A stretch of DNA of 10,811 nucleotides from Pseudanabaena sp. CAN_BIN31 (GCA_026785865.1 JAJAZG010000389.1:1-10811); one strand, 5' to 3'; positions 1-7,847 are shown, numbered from the stretch's first letter. Notes: generated from the letters alone by a model not told the origin. Translations and numbers: made by a program.

Positions 1-3000
1 CATCCTTAACTCGTCGCAACGAGTCGAGTACGGCTGAATGCACAACCTCATTACCACGCTTGACGCGGACATTACAGTTGCGAAGCAGCTTACCATTCTG
101 AACATAACAACCAGCCACAGCACCCTTACCAACGGCAAAGACGGCGCGAACTTCAGCTTGACCGAGATATTCTTCGATCATCTCAGGATCAAGTAAGCCT
201 TCCATTGCATCTTGGATGTCTTCCAAGAGCTTATAGATGACGTTGTAATCACGGAAGTCAACGCCCATCTCATCGGCTGCTTGTCTTGCGCCTGGAGCCA
301 TGGTGGTATTGAAGCCCAGCACAACTGCCGAGCTAGCTGCGGCTAAACTGATGTCGTTTTCGGTAATTTCACCTGGAGCTGACAAGAGAATACGCAACTG
401 AACTTCGCGTTGTGGCAACTGCGCCAAAGAACCAAGAATTGCTTCGAGAGAGCCCTGTACGTCTGCCTTGAGAATAATATTCAGTTCCTTGAGTTCGCCT
501 TCTTTGACCTTTTCGGACAAAGTACCAAGGGTGACGCGGCGTGAAGCCATTGCTTGTACCAAGCGAGCTTGACGTTGATCCATGGTGCGTTGATCGGCGA
601 TCGCGCGGGCTTGTTTCTCGTCCAGATAGACTTCAAACTCATCACCTGCCGCAGGCACATCGCCCAAACCGAGGACTTCGACTGCAAAGGATGGTGAAGC
701 TTTGTCCACACGCACATTGCGATCGTCCACCATGGCGCGGACTTTACCAAAGGCTGCACCAGCCACGAAGATATCACCAACGCGCAGTGTCCCATTTTGG
801 ACAAGCAATGTCGCCACAGGACCTTTTGCTTTATCAAGGTGAGCTTCGATGACCGTACCCTTAGCAGTACGGTTGGGGTTAGCTTGCAAGTCTTCGACTT
901 CAGCAACCAGCAAGATCATTTCTAGCAAGGTATCAAGGTTTTCACGCTTGATCGCACTGACAGGAACCATGATCGTGTCGCCGCCCCATTCTTCAGCAAC
1001 AAGGGAGTACTCGGTTAGCTCTTGACGAACGCGATCGGGTTGAGCGTCAATCTTGTCCACCTTGTTAATGGCGACCACGATTGGCACTTTCGCCGCACGA
1101 GCATGGCTAATTGCTTCAATGGTTTGTGGTTGCACGCCATCATCGGCGGCTACAACTAGCACCGCAATGTCAGTAACCTTGGTTCCTCTGGCACGCATTG
1201 CTGTAAATGCTTCGTGTCCTGGAGTATCTAGGAAGACAATCTGTTGTTTCTGACCATTATGCTCAACATCAACATGATATGCACCGATATGTTGCGTAAT
1301 ACCACCCGCTTCTCCTTGAGCGACTTTGCTCTTGCGAATTGCATCAAGTAAGGTGGTTTTACCATGGTCAACGTGTCCCATAATCGTAACCACTGGCGGA
1401 CGACGTTGGAGTTTGTCGAGGTCACCAGATTCGATCATCTCTGTCTTCAGCGCTAGCTCGACGACTTCAGGGGCATGGACTTCATAGCCCAATTCTGTCG
1501 CGACCATTTTGGCAGTCCCTACATCAAGGGTTTGGTTGATGTTCGCCATGATCCCCTTCATAAACAGGGTGCGAATTACTTCTGTTTCAGAAAGCACTAA
1601 GCGGTTGGCGAGTACAGCAACGGTCATGCCCTCTTCGATTTGTACAGATGTTGGCTTTTCGGCAATGACTTCGACATTATGATGGCGGCGATCGCGACTA
1701 GGAGCAGATCTTTTACCTTTCTGAGTTGGCTTGATGTCAGCCGCCATCGTTGGCTTCGATGGTGCGGCTACAGCCTTAGGACGAGCGGCTGGACGTGCTA
1801 GAGATAGACTGATCTGAGCTGCCTCGTTAGCTGCATCGTTAGCGTCATCATCATCTTCGTCCGCAAAGTCACGCAGATAGCGCTTCGGCTTGTTCAGACG
1901 ATTCTTTTCTTTAAGCTCTAGTAAATCCTTTTCTTCTTCTTCCTTGGATTTACCCTTGCGCTTGTTAGCCTTATTGGGTAGGGTTGGTTTTTCTAAAAGG
2001 TCGGGCAATGTGGGGGGACTGAATCCGCCTGCTGCATCGGGTTTTTTACCAGTCCTGTCAGCGATGACGGGCTTTTCAGGCGCACGCATCAAAGTGGGCA
2101 TCGGTGGACGCAAATTGTGTGGTGGCTCAGTTGGAGCGGTGATCCCGCGCTCGATCAATACCGAGTCTTTGACCAATTTTGGCCCACGGCTTTGGGGTCT
2201 ACCGCCAGCAGGAGCCGCCGTAGGAGCCATAGCAGGAGCAGGTTGTTCCGCAGGTCTATTTAGTTTTGGTCGTTCAGGCTTGGGTAATTTAACTGTGTCT
2301 GGAGTTACCTCGATCGCAATTTGATCGATCCTGTCTTGCTCAGCCACGCTTTGGCTAGCTTTAGCAGAGATCCTTGACTCATCTGATGGTCTTGCGGCAG
2401 GAGGCTTCGGCGCAATCGGGGCTTTCGGCAGAGCAGCAACAGTAGGCTTGGGGCGCTCTGATGGAGCTACGGGCGCAGCAGGCTTGGCTACCACTTTGAC
2501 TTGAGGCGGCGACACGCTCACCAAAGCTTGCTTCGGCGCAATGGGGCGCTCGGCTTTGGGAGTCTCTTTGCGGGGGGGCGCTTGTTTGGAAGGGTTGACC
2601 CTTGCTGTAGGCTCATCAGTTGAGACTTTTGCGGCGATCGCCACAGCCACCTTTCCATTAGATTTGGGTGCAGTTGGCGGCGCAATTAATTCTGATTCTG
2701 GTAGCGATACTGATTTTGATTCTTTGATCGCTGGGGAAGTTGCAAGTAGGGGCAATACTGTTTCTGAGATCAATTCGATTTTGGGCGCAGGTATAGTTTC
2801 TGACTGTTCGTCTTCTGAGACAGAGGGACGACTGGGAGGCTTGACTAACGAAGAAGCAGGGGGCATGGGCAAGGAATGGTTGGTAACAGCAGTTTTAGGG
2901 GAGGGTGCTGAGCTAGGCTCAACGACTTCATTAGGTGAGTTAAGAATAGTTGTGACTTCTACATTAGCAGAGGGCGGCGGGGAGTTGAGCCGAATCGTGG

Positions 3001-3283
3001 GCTTGGTGACTGCAAGGATTTGCTGCTTAGCAGTGCGCGATTCGGACTCTTTGGTCTTTGCCACTGTGGGAGCCTTTTTTGCAAAAGTCTTGGATTCGGT
3101 GGCTTTGGGCTGATGTTGAGGGGCTTTGGTGCGTACCATTTCCGCCTCTGATTCTGTAATTGTACTACTATGACTCTTGACAACTATATCTAGCTGTTCG
3201 CACACGGAAATTACATCTTTGGTATCAAGATCTAACTCTCGTGAAAGTTCATATAGTCGAACTCGATTGGTTGTTATACTCAT
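1..3283 (-). CDS. infB: Translation initiation factor IF-2 (3' end outside window)
   Basis: IF-2 is the GTPase that brings initiator fMet-tRNA to the 30S subunit and promotes 50S joining. The frame is open from the ATG at 3283 to the window edge: 1094 residues are visible, with a short C-terminal piece (about 40 residues by comparison with the family) cut off. An in-frame TAA lies two codons upstream, which fixes this start. The first IF2_N domain is at about residues 7-50 (VRLYELSRELDL, CEQLDIVVKSHSSTI). Residues ~50-545 are low-complexity, rich in Ala, Pro, Lys and Ser, with a short EEEE run. A second IF2_N domain is at ~545-605. The GTPase domain follows: P-loop GHVDHGKT (636-643), DTPGHE (686-691), NKVD (740-743), then domains II-IV. 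Three HIP1 octamers fall within it. It is transcribed divergently from lepA. I walked the frame through the low-complexity section and saw no stop or frameshift. Identification is secure. Confidence 0.97.
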   Translation of the reverse strand, partial: MSITTNRVRLYELSRELDLDTKDVISVCEQLDIVVKSHSSTITESEAEMVRTKAPQHQPKATESKTFAKKAPTVAKTKESESRTAKQQILAVTKPTIRLNSPPPSANVEVTTILNSPNEVVEPSSAPSPKTAVTNHSLPMPPASSLVKPPSRPSVSEDEQSETIPAPKIELISETVLPLLATSPAIKESKSVSLPESELIAPPTAPKSNGKVAVAIAAKVSTDEPTARVNPSKQAPPRKETPKAERPIAPKQALVSVSPPQVKVVAKPAAPVAPSERPKPTVAALPKAPIAPKPPAARPSDESRISAKASQSVAEQDRIDQIAIEVTPDTVKLPKPERPKLNRPAEQPAPAMAPTAAPAGGRPQSRGPKLVKDSVLIERGITAPTEPPHNLRPPMPTLMRAPEKPVIADRTGKKPDAAGGFSPPTLPDLLEKPTLPNKANKRKGKSKEEEEKDLLELKEKNRLNKPKRYLRDFADEDDDDANDAANEAAQISLSLARPAARPKAVAAPSKPTMAADIKPTQKGKRSAPSRDRRHHNVEVIAEKPTSVQIEEGMTVAVLANRLVLSETEVIRTLFMKGIMANINQTLDVGTAKMVATELGYEVHAPEVVELALKTEMIESGDLDKLQRRPPVVTIMGHVDHGKTTLLDAIRKSKVAQGEAGGITQHIGAYHVDVEHNGQKQQIVFLDTPGHEAFTAMRARGTKVTDIAVLVVAADDGVQPQTIEAISHARAAKVPIVVAINKVDKIDAQPDRVRQELTEYSLVAEEWGGDTIMVPVSAIKRENLDTLLEMILLVAEVEDLQANPNRTAKGTVIEAHLDKAKGPVATLLVQNGTLRVGDIFVAGAAFGKVRAMVDDRNVRVDKASPSFAVEVLGLGDVPAAGDEFEVYLDEKQARAIADQRTMDQRQARLVQAMASRRVTLGTLSEKVKEGELKELNIILKADVQGSLEAILGSLAQLPQREVQLRILLSAPGEITENDISLAAASSAVVLGFNTTMAPGARQAADEMGVDFRDYNVIYKLLEDIQDAMEGLLDPEMIEEYLGQAEVRAVFAVGKGAVAGCYVQNGKLLRNCNVRVKRGNEVVHSAVLDSLRRVKD

Positions 3284-3362
3284 TGCTTACTCTGCCCTGC
3301 GTAACTATTGTGTATGGTGAAATTGAATTTACATAGAAATGGCTTCCTGTCTTTTGCTAGGT

Positions 3363-3388
3363 TGAATTACATTGGCTGAATTACATTG
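3363..3388. repeat. Tandem direct repeat upstream of infB
   Basis: The 12-mer TGAATTACATTG occurs at 3363-3374 and again at 3377-3388, a 14-base period. An imperfect third version (TGAATTTACAT) lies at 3324-3334, closer to infB. The repeats sit about 40-105 bases upstream of the infB start codon, so they could be a regulator binding site or a duplication scar; no known regulator motif was recognised. Confidence 0.6.
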
Positions 3389-3443
3389 ACCATAGTTAAT
3401 CTTAGAAGCGCCAGCTATTCCTGAATAAACAGGCTAGCGAGTA

Positions 3444-3466
3444 AGTTTCATTTTTTAAATGAAACT
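3444..3466. repeat. Perfect 10-bp inverted repeat, 3-base loop
   Basis: AGTTTCATTT, a TTT loop, then AAATGAAACT form a perfect hairpin in the infB-lepA spacer, about 160 bases upstream of infB. It is AT-rich and has no U-tract beyond the stem. It could be an operator or part of the infB leader RNA; the role is unknown. Confidence 0.6.
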
Positions 3467-3587
3467 AATATAGCCATTATCACTCACAATCTAAGTAATG
3501 TGAGAAATTAGAAGATTTAGCCACAATGTTTGGCAAAATTTCACCCAGTTTACTAGCACTTGTACACTAACCTTAAAAACAGTTTTT

Positions 3588-3630
3588 GAAAAGAGGCTAG
3601 TCGGCGCAGAATGAGATTTATCCTCTTTTC
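3588..3630. repeat. 9-bp inverted repeat with 25-base loop
   Basis: GAAAAGAGG at 3588-3596 is exactly complementary to CCTCTTTTC at 3622-3630. It lies between infB and lepA. The stem alone is long enough to be notable, but the loop is large and no function can be assigned. Confidence 0.45.
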
Positions 3631-3661
3631 CATAAAATTACAGTCTATTGAGAGTTTGAGT

Positions 3662-3720
3662 AATCCAGATAATTTTTTGAAAGTGCCGCAAAGCGGCGCT
3701 TTCAAAAAATTATTTGGATT
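3662..3720. repeat. Long near-perfect hairpin, 28-bp stem and 3-base loop
   Basis: The left arm is AATCCA, G, ATAATTTTTTGAAAG, T, GCCGC. The loop is AAA, and the right arm mirrors it, with only two G-T mismatches (wobble pairs in RNA) across 28 positions. The tip GCCGC-AAA-GCGGC is GC-rich and the base AT-rich. It lies 115 bases before the lepA ATG, between divergent genes, so an ordinary terminator role is not expected. A small dispersed palindromic element or a leader-RNA structure is more likely. That it is a dispersed repeat is inference; only one copy is in this window. Confidence 0.8.
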
Positions 3721-3834
3721 CTATAGCAGCGCAAGGCCCTATAAGTAGGAAACTAAGTACATCGGTATTGTTACGTTTATTAACATTGCTTTGATTTAAT
3801 GTAGGATCAAGCAGTCTCGCAGTGTTTTCATTTT

Positions 3835-5646
3835 ATGACCAACGTACCCGTCTCTCGCATTCGTAACTTTTCGATCATTGCCCACATCGATCATGGTAAG
3901 TCTACTCTCGCCGATCGCTTGTTGCAATTTACAGGTACGGTGGCGGATCGAGATATGAAAGCGCAGTTTCTCGACAATATGGACTTAGAGCGAGAGCGGG
4001 GAATCACGATCAAGTTACAAGCGGCTCGGATGAAATATGTGGCGCTCAATGGTGATGAATATACGATTAATTTGATCGATACGCCTGGACATGTGGATTT
4101 TTCCTATGAGGTGTCGCGGAGTTTGGCGGCTTGTGAAGGGGCTTTGCTGGTGGTAGATGCGTCACAGGGGGTGGAGGCGCAAACTTTGGCGAATGTTTAT
4201 TTAGCATTGGCAAATGATCTAGAAATTGTGCCTGTATTAAATAAAATTGATTTACCAGGGGCAGATCCTGAACGCATTGCTACCGAAATCGAGCAGTTAA
4301 TTGGTTTGGACTGCGCCGATGCCATTCACGCATCGGCGAAGCAGGGGATCGGCATTCGGGAAATTCTGGAGGCGATCGTTTTAAAAGTACCGCCGCCCAA
4401 GGATACGGTCGATCAACCGTTACGCGCTTTGATTTTTGATAGTTATTACGATGCTTATCGTGGCGTAATTGTTTATTTTCGGGTGATGGATGGCACGGTC
4501 AAAAAAGGCGATCGCATCAAATTTATGGCATCAGAACAGGAATATGTCATTGATGAGATTGGTGTATTAGCGCCCAGCCAAGTCCAAGTTGATGAATTAC
4601 ATGCGGGTGAGGTGGGTTATCTGGCTGCGGCAATTAAGACGGTTGCCCATGCGCGAGTTGGTGACACGATTACTTCAGCGATCGATTCTGCTTCTGAGCC
4701 TTTCCCCGGTTATGAAGAAGCCAAGCCGATGGTTTTTTGCGGAATGTTTCCCACTGATGCCGATCAGTTTGAGGAATTGCGCGAAGCTTTGACAAAACTC
4801 AAATTAAATGATGCGGCGCTGAACTATGAGCCAGAAACATCGAACGCAATGGGCTTTGGTTTCCGTTGCGGATTTTTGGGAATGCTGCATATGGAGATCG
4901 TGCAGGAGCGTCTCGAACGGGAATACAATCTCGATTTGATTGTGACTGCGCCATCAGTAATTTATCGGGTGACAACGAACACAGGCGAAGTTTTAATGGT
5001 AGATAACCCTAGTGAGTTGCCGCCACCGAATGCAAGGCAAGAGATCGAAGAGCCTTATGTGAAGTTGGAGATCATGACTCCGCAAACTTATATTGGGACA
5101 TTGATGGAGTTGTGCGTGGCAAGACGCGGCATATTTGTGGATACGAAATACATCACCACCGAACGAGCAACTTTAATTTACGAGCTTCCCTTAGCCGAAA
5201 TGGTGACAGATTTTTTTGATCAGATGAAATCACGCACTAAGGGCTATGCGAGTATGGAATATCAAGTGATCGGCTACCGTCCTAACGATCTAGTATTAGT
5301 TGATATCTTGGTGAATGAAGAGCCTGTCGATGCCTTGGCTTGTATTGTCCATCGAGATAAGTCCTATAACATTGGTCGAGCCTTAGTGTCTAAGCTGAGA
5401 GAACTGATCCCTCAGCAACAGTTCCAAATTCCGATTCAAGCAGCGATCGGCAATAAAATTTTGGCGCGTGAGAATATTTCGGCATTACGAAAGAATGTAC
5501 TCAGTAAGTGCTATGGCGGCGATATTTCGCGGAAGAAGAAGCTTTTGGAGAAGCAGAAGAAGGGTAAAAAGCGAATGAAGTCAATTGGAACTGTGGAAGT
5601 TCCGCAAGCTGCGTTTATGGCGATTTTGCAATTGAACGGTGATTAG
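3835..5646 (+). CDS. lepA: Elongation factor 4 (LepA), ribosome-associated GTPase
   Basis: LepA/EF-4 is a cytoplasmic translational GTPase that acts on the elongating or assembling ribosome; back-translocation and a role in initiation or 30S assembly have been proposed for the family. The 603-residue length matches the usual ~600. Visible G-domain motifs are AHIDHGKST (16-24), the switch I region ERERGITIK (52-60, Thr58), DTPGHVD (82-88, with the catalytic-type His86) and NKID (136-139). EF-G-like domains II, III and V follow. The LepA-specific C-terminal domain is recognisable from about residue 490 (SYNIGRALVSKLRELIPQQQ) to the Lys-rich segment KKKLLEKQKKGKKRMKSIG and the end. The ATG at 3835 gives the standard N-terminus just before the IRNFSIIAHIDHGKST block, although no Shine-Dalgarno sequence precedes it. 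One HIP1 site is at 4508-4515. The gene is monocistronic as far as the window shows. Identification is secure. Confidence 0.98.
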   Translation: MTNVPVSRIRNFSIIAHIDHGKSTLADRLLQFTGTVADRDMKAQFLDNMDLERERGITIKLQAARMKYVALNGDEYTINLIDTPGHVDFSYEVSRSLAACEGALLVVDASQGVEAQTLANVYLALANDLEIVPVLNKIDLPGADPERIATEIEQLIGLDCADAIHASAKQGIGIREILEAIVLKVPPPKDTVDQPLRALIFDSYYDAYRGVIVYFRVMDGTVKKGDRIKFMASEQEYVIDEIGVLAPSQVQVDELHAGEVGYLAAAIKTVAHARVGDTITSAIDSASEPFPGYEEAKPMVFCGMFPTDADQFEELREALTKLKLNDAALNYEPETSNAMGFGFRCGFLGMLHMEIVQERLEREYNLDLIVTAPSVIYRVTTNTGEVLMVDNPSELPPPNARQEIEEPYVKLEIMTPQTYIGTLMELCVARRGIFVDTKYITTERATLIYELPLAEMVTDFFDQMKSRTKGYASMEYQVIGYRPNDLVLVDILVNEEPVDALACIVHRDKSYNIGRALVSKLRELIPQQQFQIPIQAAIGNKILARENISALRKNVLSKCYGGDISRKKKLLEKQKKGKKRMKSIGTVEVPQAAFMAILQLNGD

Positions 5647-5994
5647 CCTATGTCTCACACTTGATAGGCATTGTTCTCCAGCTTTTTGGTATAGGTACTG
5701 GTCAGGTAATTCGAGATATAAAGCTATAACCAAGACTCAATAAGGTTTTTAGCTATTTATAGTGATTGATCTTCAAAGCTATATAAATCAACGGTTTACA
5801 GCTTTATCACGAATTAATTGACCAGTGCCATTAAAAAACTGTGCATTATTTCACTACGAATATTAAAGTCGCAAGATTTCCATTAACATATTATAGTACT
5901 GACTTAAAAAAATTCTCACAAATTTAATTACATTTTTGCATCATTTTTAAGATAATCGCATTTTAACCCACTTAAAAAATCCAAGAAAAATATT
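5647..5994. other. AT-rich spacer between lepA and the DUF262 gene
   Basis: These 348 bases contain no gene. Directly after the lepA stop there is only a weak 6-bp dyad (GCCTAT/ATAGGC, 5646-5669) with no T-tract, so a lepA terminator is not evident. Most of the spacer is taken up by the imperfect inverted repeat described separately. The last 150 bases are very AT-rich and probably carry the promoter of the DUF262/HEPN pair; TATTAT/TATAGT at 5889-5897 is a possible -10, without a good -35. No Shine-Dalgarno sequence is seen before the ATG at 5995. Confidence 0.6.
5679..5841. repeat. Imperfect ~163-bp inverted repeat, MITE-like
   Basis: The left arm (5679-5731) and the right arm (5793-5841) are imperfect inverted copies of each other. 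Aligned by eye, about 40 of ~50 positions match. The best blocks are ACTGGTCA, TAATTCG, GATA and AAGCT in the left arm, in the same order as in the reverse complement of the right arm (there ACTGGTCA, TAATTCG, GATA, AAGCT). The ~60-base centre repeats fragments such as AAAGCTATA. No transposase is present and no clear target-site duplication was seen. It may be a decayed miniature element, or a long RNA hairpin made after lepA. It lies about 150 bases upstream of the DUF262 gene. Confidence 0.55.
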
Positions 5995-7107
5995 ATGGTT
6001 AGCGCACTCTTAAAAGATAGAATTTCTACAGCAGAAGATCAAATCGAAGATAGAAGACAAGAAATTGCTTACGATACTAGAGAATTCACAATAGAATACA
6101 TAGTCAATAAGTACTTAGAGAAAAATGATGACGAACTAAGCGATATCTATGTGCCTGAATATCAGAGAGAATTCGTATGGGACATTAACCGTCAGTCTAG
6201 ATTGATTGAATCTATTGTCCTTGGTCTACCCATTCCTCTACTTTTCGTTGCTGAGATTAAGGAATCTGGAAAACTAGAAATTGTTGATGGTTCTCAGAGA
6301 GTTAGAACCCTTGCCGCGTTCATTACGAACCAGTTAAGATTAACTAATTTGAGGACATTAGATTCTTTGAACAGTTTCAAGTTTGAAGATTTTGCACCAT
6401 CTCGTCAGAGAAAATTTAAAAACATTCCTATCAGAATGCTTGTTCTTTCTGATAGGGCTAATGAAAGTGTACGAAATGACATGTTTGATCGTATTAACAC
6501 TAGTAGCCTTGATTTAACTCCTATGGAAACTAGAAGAGGAGTATATAGGGGCGATTTTATTAACTTTGTTTTTGAATGCTCGAAAAATAAAAAGTTTGTT
6601 GAACTGTGTCCAATTTATAAATATTTCCAAAATAGACATGAAGAAGCTGAGCTTGTACTAAGATTTTTTGCTTTTTCAGAAACTTATCCAAAGTTTCGCC
6701 TTTCCGATAAAACTGATCTTGAACGAACGGGAGTGGCAAGATTTCTTGACGAATATGTTTTAAGTAAACGGGAAAATTTTACTGATGAAGAACGAAAGCA
6801 AAAGTTATTTGATTTTGAAAAAATGATAGAGTTCGTAGGAATAAATTTTCCAAGCGGATTCAAGAAACGTTTTGATTCAGAAGCAACTGGTCGTCCCTAT
6901 TTTGAGGCAATATCAGTTGGTTCTTATCTAGCTCTTAAGGAGAAGCAAAATCTCCAAATCAAGAATTTATGGAATTCTGGCGAAAGAAACAATCATCAGT
7001 TAGGTGCTTTTGATATTCCTATTGATCGTTACCAGACACATAAACCTGCAAACATGTTGAAGAGAATTGATTATGTTAAGGAGAAACTTCTTAGCCATAG
7101 TCTATGA
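5995..7107 (+). CDS. DUF262 domain protein (ParB/GmrS-like), stand-alone, no HNH domain
   Basis: This 370-residue protein has the DUF262 fold signature. It shows IYVPEYQREFVW (51-62), the IESIVLGLPIP block (71-81), DGSQR (98-102, the family's DGQQR motif), FDRIN (164-168) and LTPMETRRGVY (174-184). DUF262 is a ParB-superfamily domain found in GmrSD-type restriction enzymes and in SspE, where it is linked to NTP hydrolysis or sensing. Those proteins also carry a DUF1524/HNH nuclease domain. Here the C-terminal half (about 190-370) is helical and charged, with no HNH motif, so it probably cannot cut DNA itself. Its stop overlaps the start of the HEPN gene by ATGA (7104-7107), implying co-translation and joint function. 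The N-terminal 30 residues are a charged, likely helical lead-in. The gene is AT-rich, uses AGA for many arginines and has no HIP1 site, unlike the flanking genes, which points to horizontal acquisition. The domain call is confident; the role in defence is inference. Confidence 0.88.
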   Translation: MVSALLKDRISTAEDQIEDRRQEIAYDTREFTIEYIVNKYLEKNDDELSDIYVPEYQREFVWDINRQSRLIESIVLGLPIPLLFVAEIKESGKLEIVDGSQRVRTLAAFITNQLRLTNLRTLDSLNSFKFEDFAPSRQRKFKNIPIRMLVLSDRANESVRNDMFDRINTSSLDLTPMETRRGVYRGDFINFVFECSKNKKFVELCPIYKYFQNRHEEAELVLRFFAFSETYPKFRLSDKTDLERTGVARFLDEYVLSKRENFTDEERKQKLFDFEKMIEFVGINFPSGFKKRFDSEATGRPYFEAISVGSYLALKEKQNLQIKNLWNSGERNNHQLGAFDIPIDRYQTHKPANMLKRIDYVKEKLLSHSL

Positions 7108-7847
7108 GAGGATTTATAAGAGACTTCCGCAAGCGTGTAGCTGAAATTGACAAATATTTTGAATTAGTCGATAGAATTGAGCAACTTAGAGCTTTTTCAG
7201 CGAAATCGATAACTTTTCCTTCAGGTGAGTATGTAGTAGATGGAGATCTTCAGAATATTCTGAAATCTTACTGTTATATACTCTTGTACAATTTAATTGA
7301 GTCTTCTATTAGAAATGGAATAGTTGAAATTCATGATGCGATTAAACTTGATAAGTTAACCTATAGAGAACTAAATCCCAAAATAAAGACTTTATGGTTG
7401 GAAAATGATCGCAGTATAAACTTTATAGAGACTACTAAGAAAAGCCGTATTTCGCAAAATCTCCGTGAACTGATCAATAAAATTCTTGATGATGAGGTGG
7501 TTTTCTTAGATGAGAATAATATTTCAATATCTGGTAACCTCAATGCAGTAAAAATTAAATCTCTCATAGAAACTTATGGGTTTGCCCCTGTCGCAGACTT
7601 TTCTGACAGCGAAATGCATACCACTTTTGATCATGTAGTTAATATACGATGTGATTTAGCTCATGGGAATAAATCATTTTGTGATGCATCAAATGAAGTT
7701 ATTTGGAATAGAGCAACTAGCGATGATGATAATAGTAGCGTTTCCAGATACTTGGTTGAGGACAAAGGAAAAATAGTTAAATACTTGACACACCTATTGC
7801 AAAATATTGATGATTACATTGAAAATAAAAAGTATAAACTATCATAG
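7104..7847 (+). CDS. HEPN-domain protein (MAE_28990-like), putative RNase partner of DUF262
   Basis: This 247-residue, soluble, mostly helical protein has a C-terminal motif IRCDLAHG. Arg182 and His187 form the R-x4-H signature of HEPN RNases (often RN-x3-H; here the second residue is Cys). An earlier helix, ILLYNLIESSIRNGI (59-73), with an acidic residue after a Tyr/Asn, matches the first core helix of the MAE_28990/MAE_18760-like HEPN family described from Microcystis; I assign that family from memory of its pattern. HEPN proteins usually dimerise and cleave RNA, commonly in toxin-antitoxin, abortive-infection or CRISPR settings. Translation probably depends on coupling: the ATG overlaps the upstream TGA, and the nearest AAGGAG (7078-7083) is about 20 bases away, too far for normal use. 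The gene ends seven bases before a strong terminator. HEPN assignment is fairly sure; ribonuclease activity and target are inference. Confidence 0.8.
   Translation: MRGFIRDFRKRVAEIDKYFELVDRIEQLRAFSAKSITFPSGEYVVDGDLQNILKSYCYILLYNLIESSIRNGIVEIHDAIKLDKLTYRELNPKIKTLWLENDRSINFIETTKKSRISQNLRELINKILDDEVVFLDENNISISGNLNAVKIKSLIETYGFAPVADFSDSEMHTTFDHVVNIRCDLAHGNKSFCDASNEVIWNRATSDDDNSSVSRYLVEDKGKIVKYLTHLLQNIDDYIENKKYKLS

Larger units (their letters stand above)
3284..3834. other. Divergent intergenic region between infB and lepA, no gene seen
   Basis: This 551-base spacer must hold the promoters and 5' leaders of both infB (leftward) and lepA (rightward). No open frame here resembles a protein; in particular no YlxR-like gene is found upstream of infB. 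It is AT-rich and dense in symmetry: a tandem direct repeat (3363-3388), a 10-bp stem with 3-base loop (3444-3466), a 6-bp dyad CTCACA-N10-TGTGAG (3483-3504), a 9-bp stem with 25-base loop (3588-3630), and a 28-bp near-perfect stem (3662-3720). I could not assign a convincing -35/-10 pair to either gene. TTGTTA at 3768-3773 is a weak -35-like candidate for lepA. There is no clear Shine-Dalgarno sequence before the lepA ATG. Confidence 0.7.

Noticed and set aside
481..906. Minus-strand 141-residue open frame inside infB
   Set aside because: It is in a different frame from the clear IF-2 GTPase and domain II coding sequence, so it is a shadow.
1890..3113. Two long plus-strand open frames (1890-2324 and 2541-3113) opposite infB
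   Set aside because: They are antisense to the Ala/Pro/Lys-rich section of IF-2. Their Ser/Gly/Leu-rich products match no family, and the infB frame is continuous through the region.
3721..3731. CTATAGCAGCG shared with the minus strand near 10720, suggesting a common mobile-element end
   Set aside because: An 11-base match is expected by chance in a window of this size, and the flanks do not match.
5646..5669. GCCTAT/ATAGGC dyad as a lepA terminator
   Set aside because: The stem is only 6 bp with a 12-base loop and no following T-tract, too weak to call.
7104..7847. HEPN protein as half of a HEPN/MNT toxin-antitoxin pair
   Set aside because: The neighbour is a DUF262 protein; no nucleotidyltransferase motif (GSxxxGxxxxxSDxD-type) is seen.
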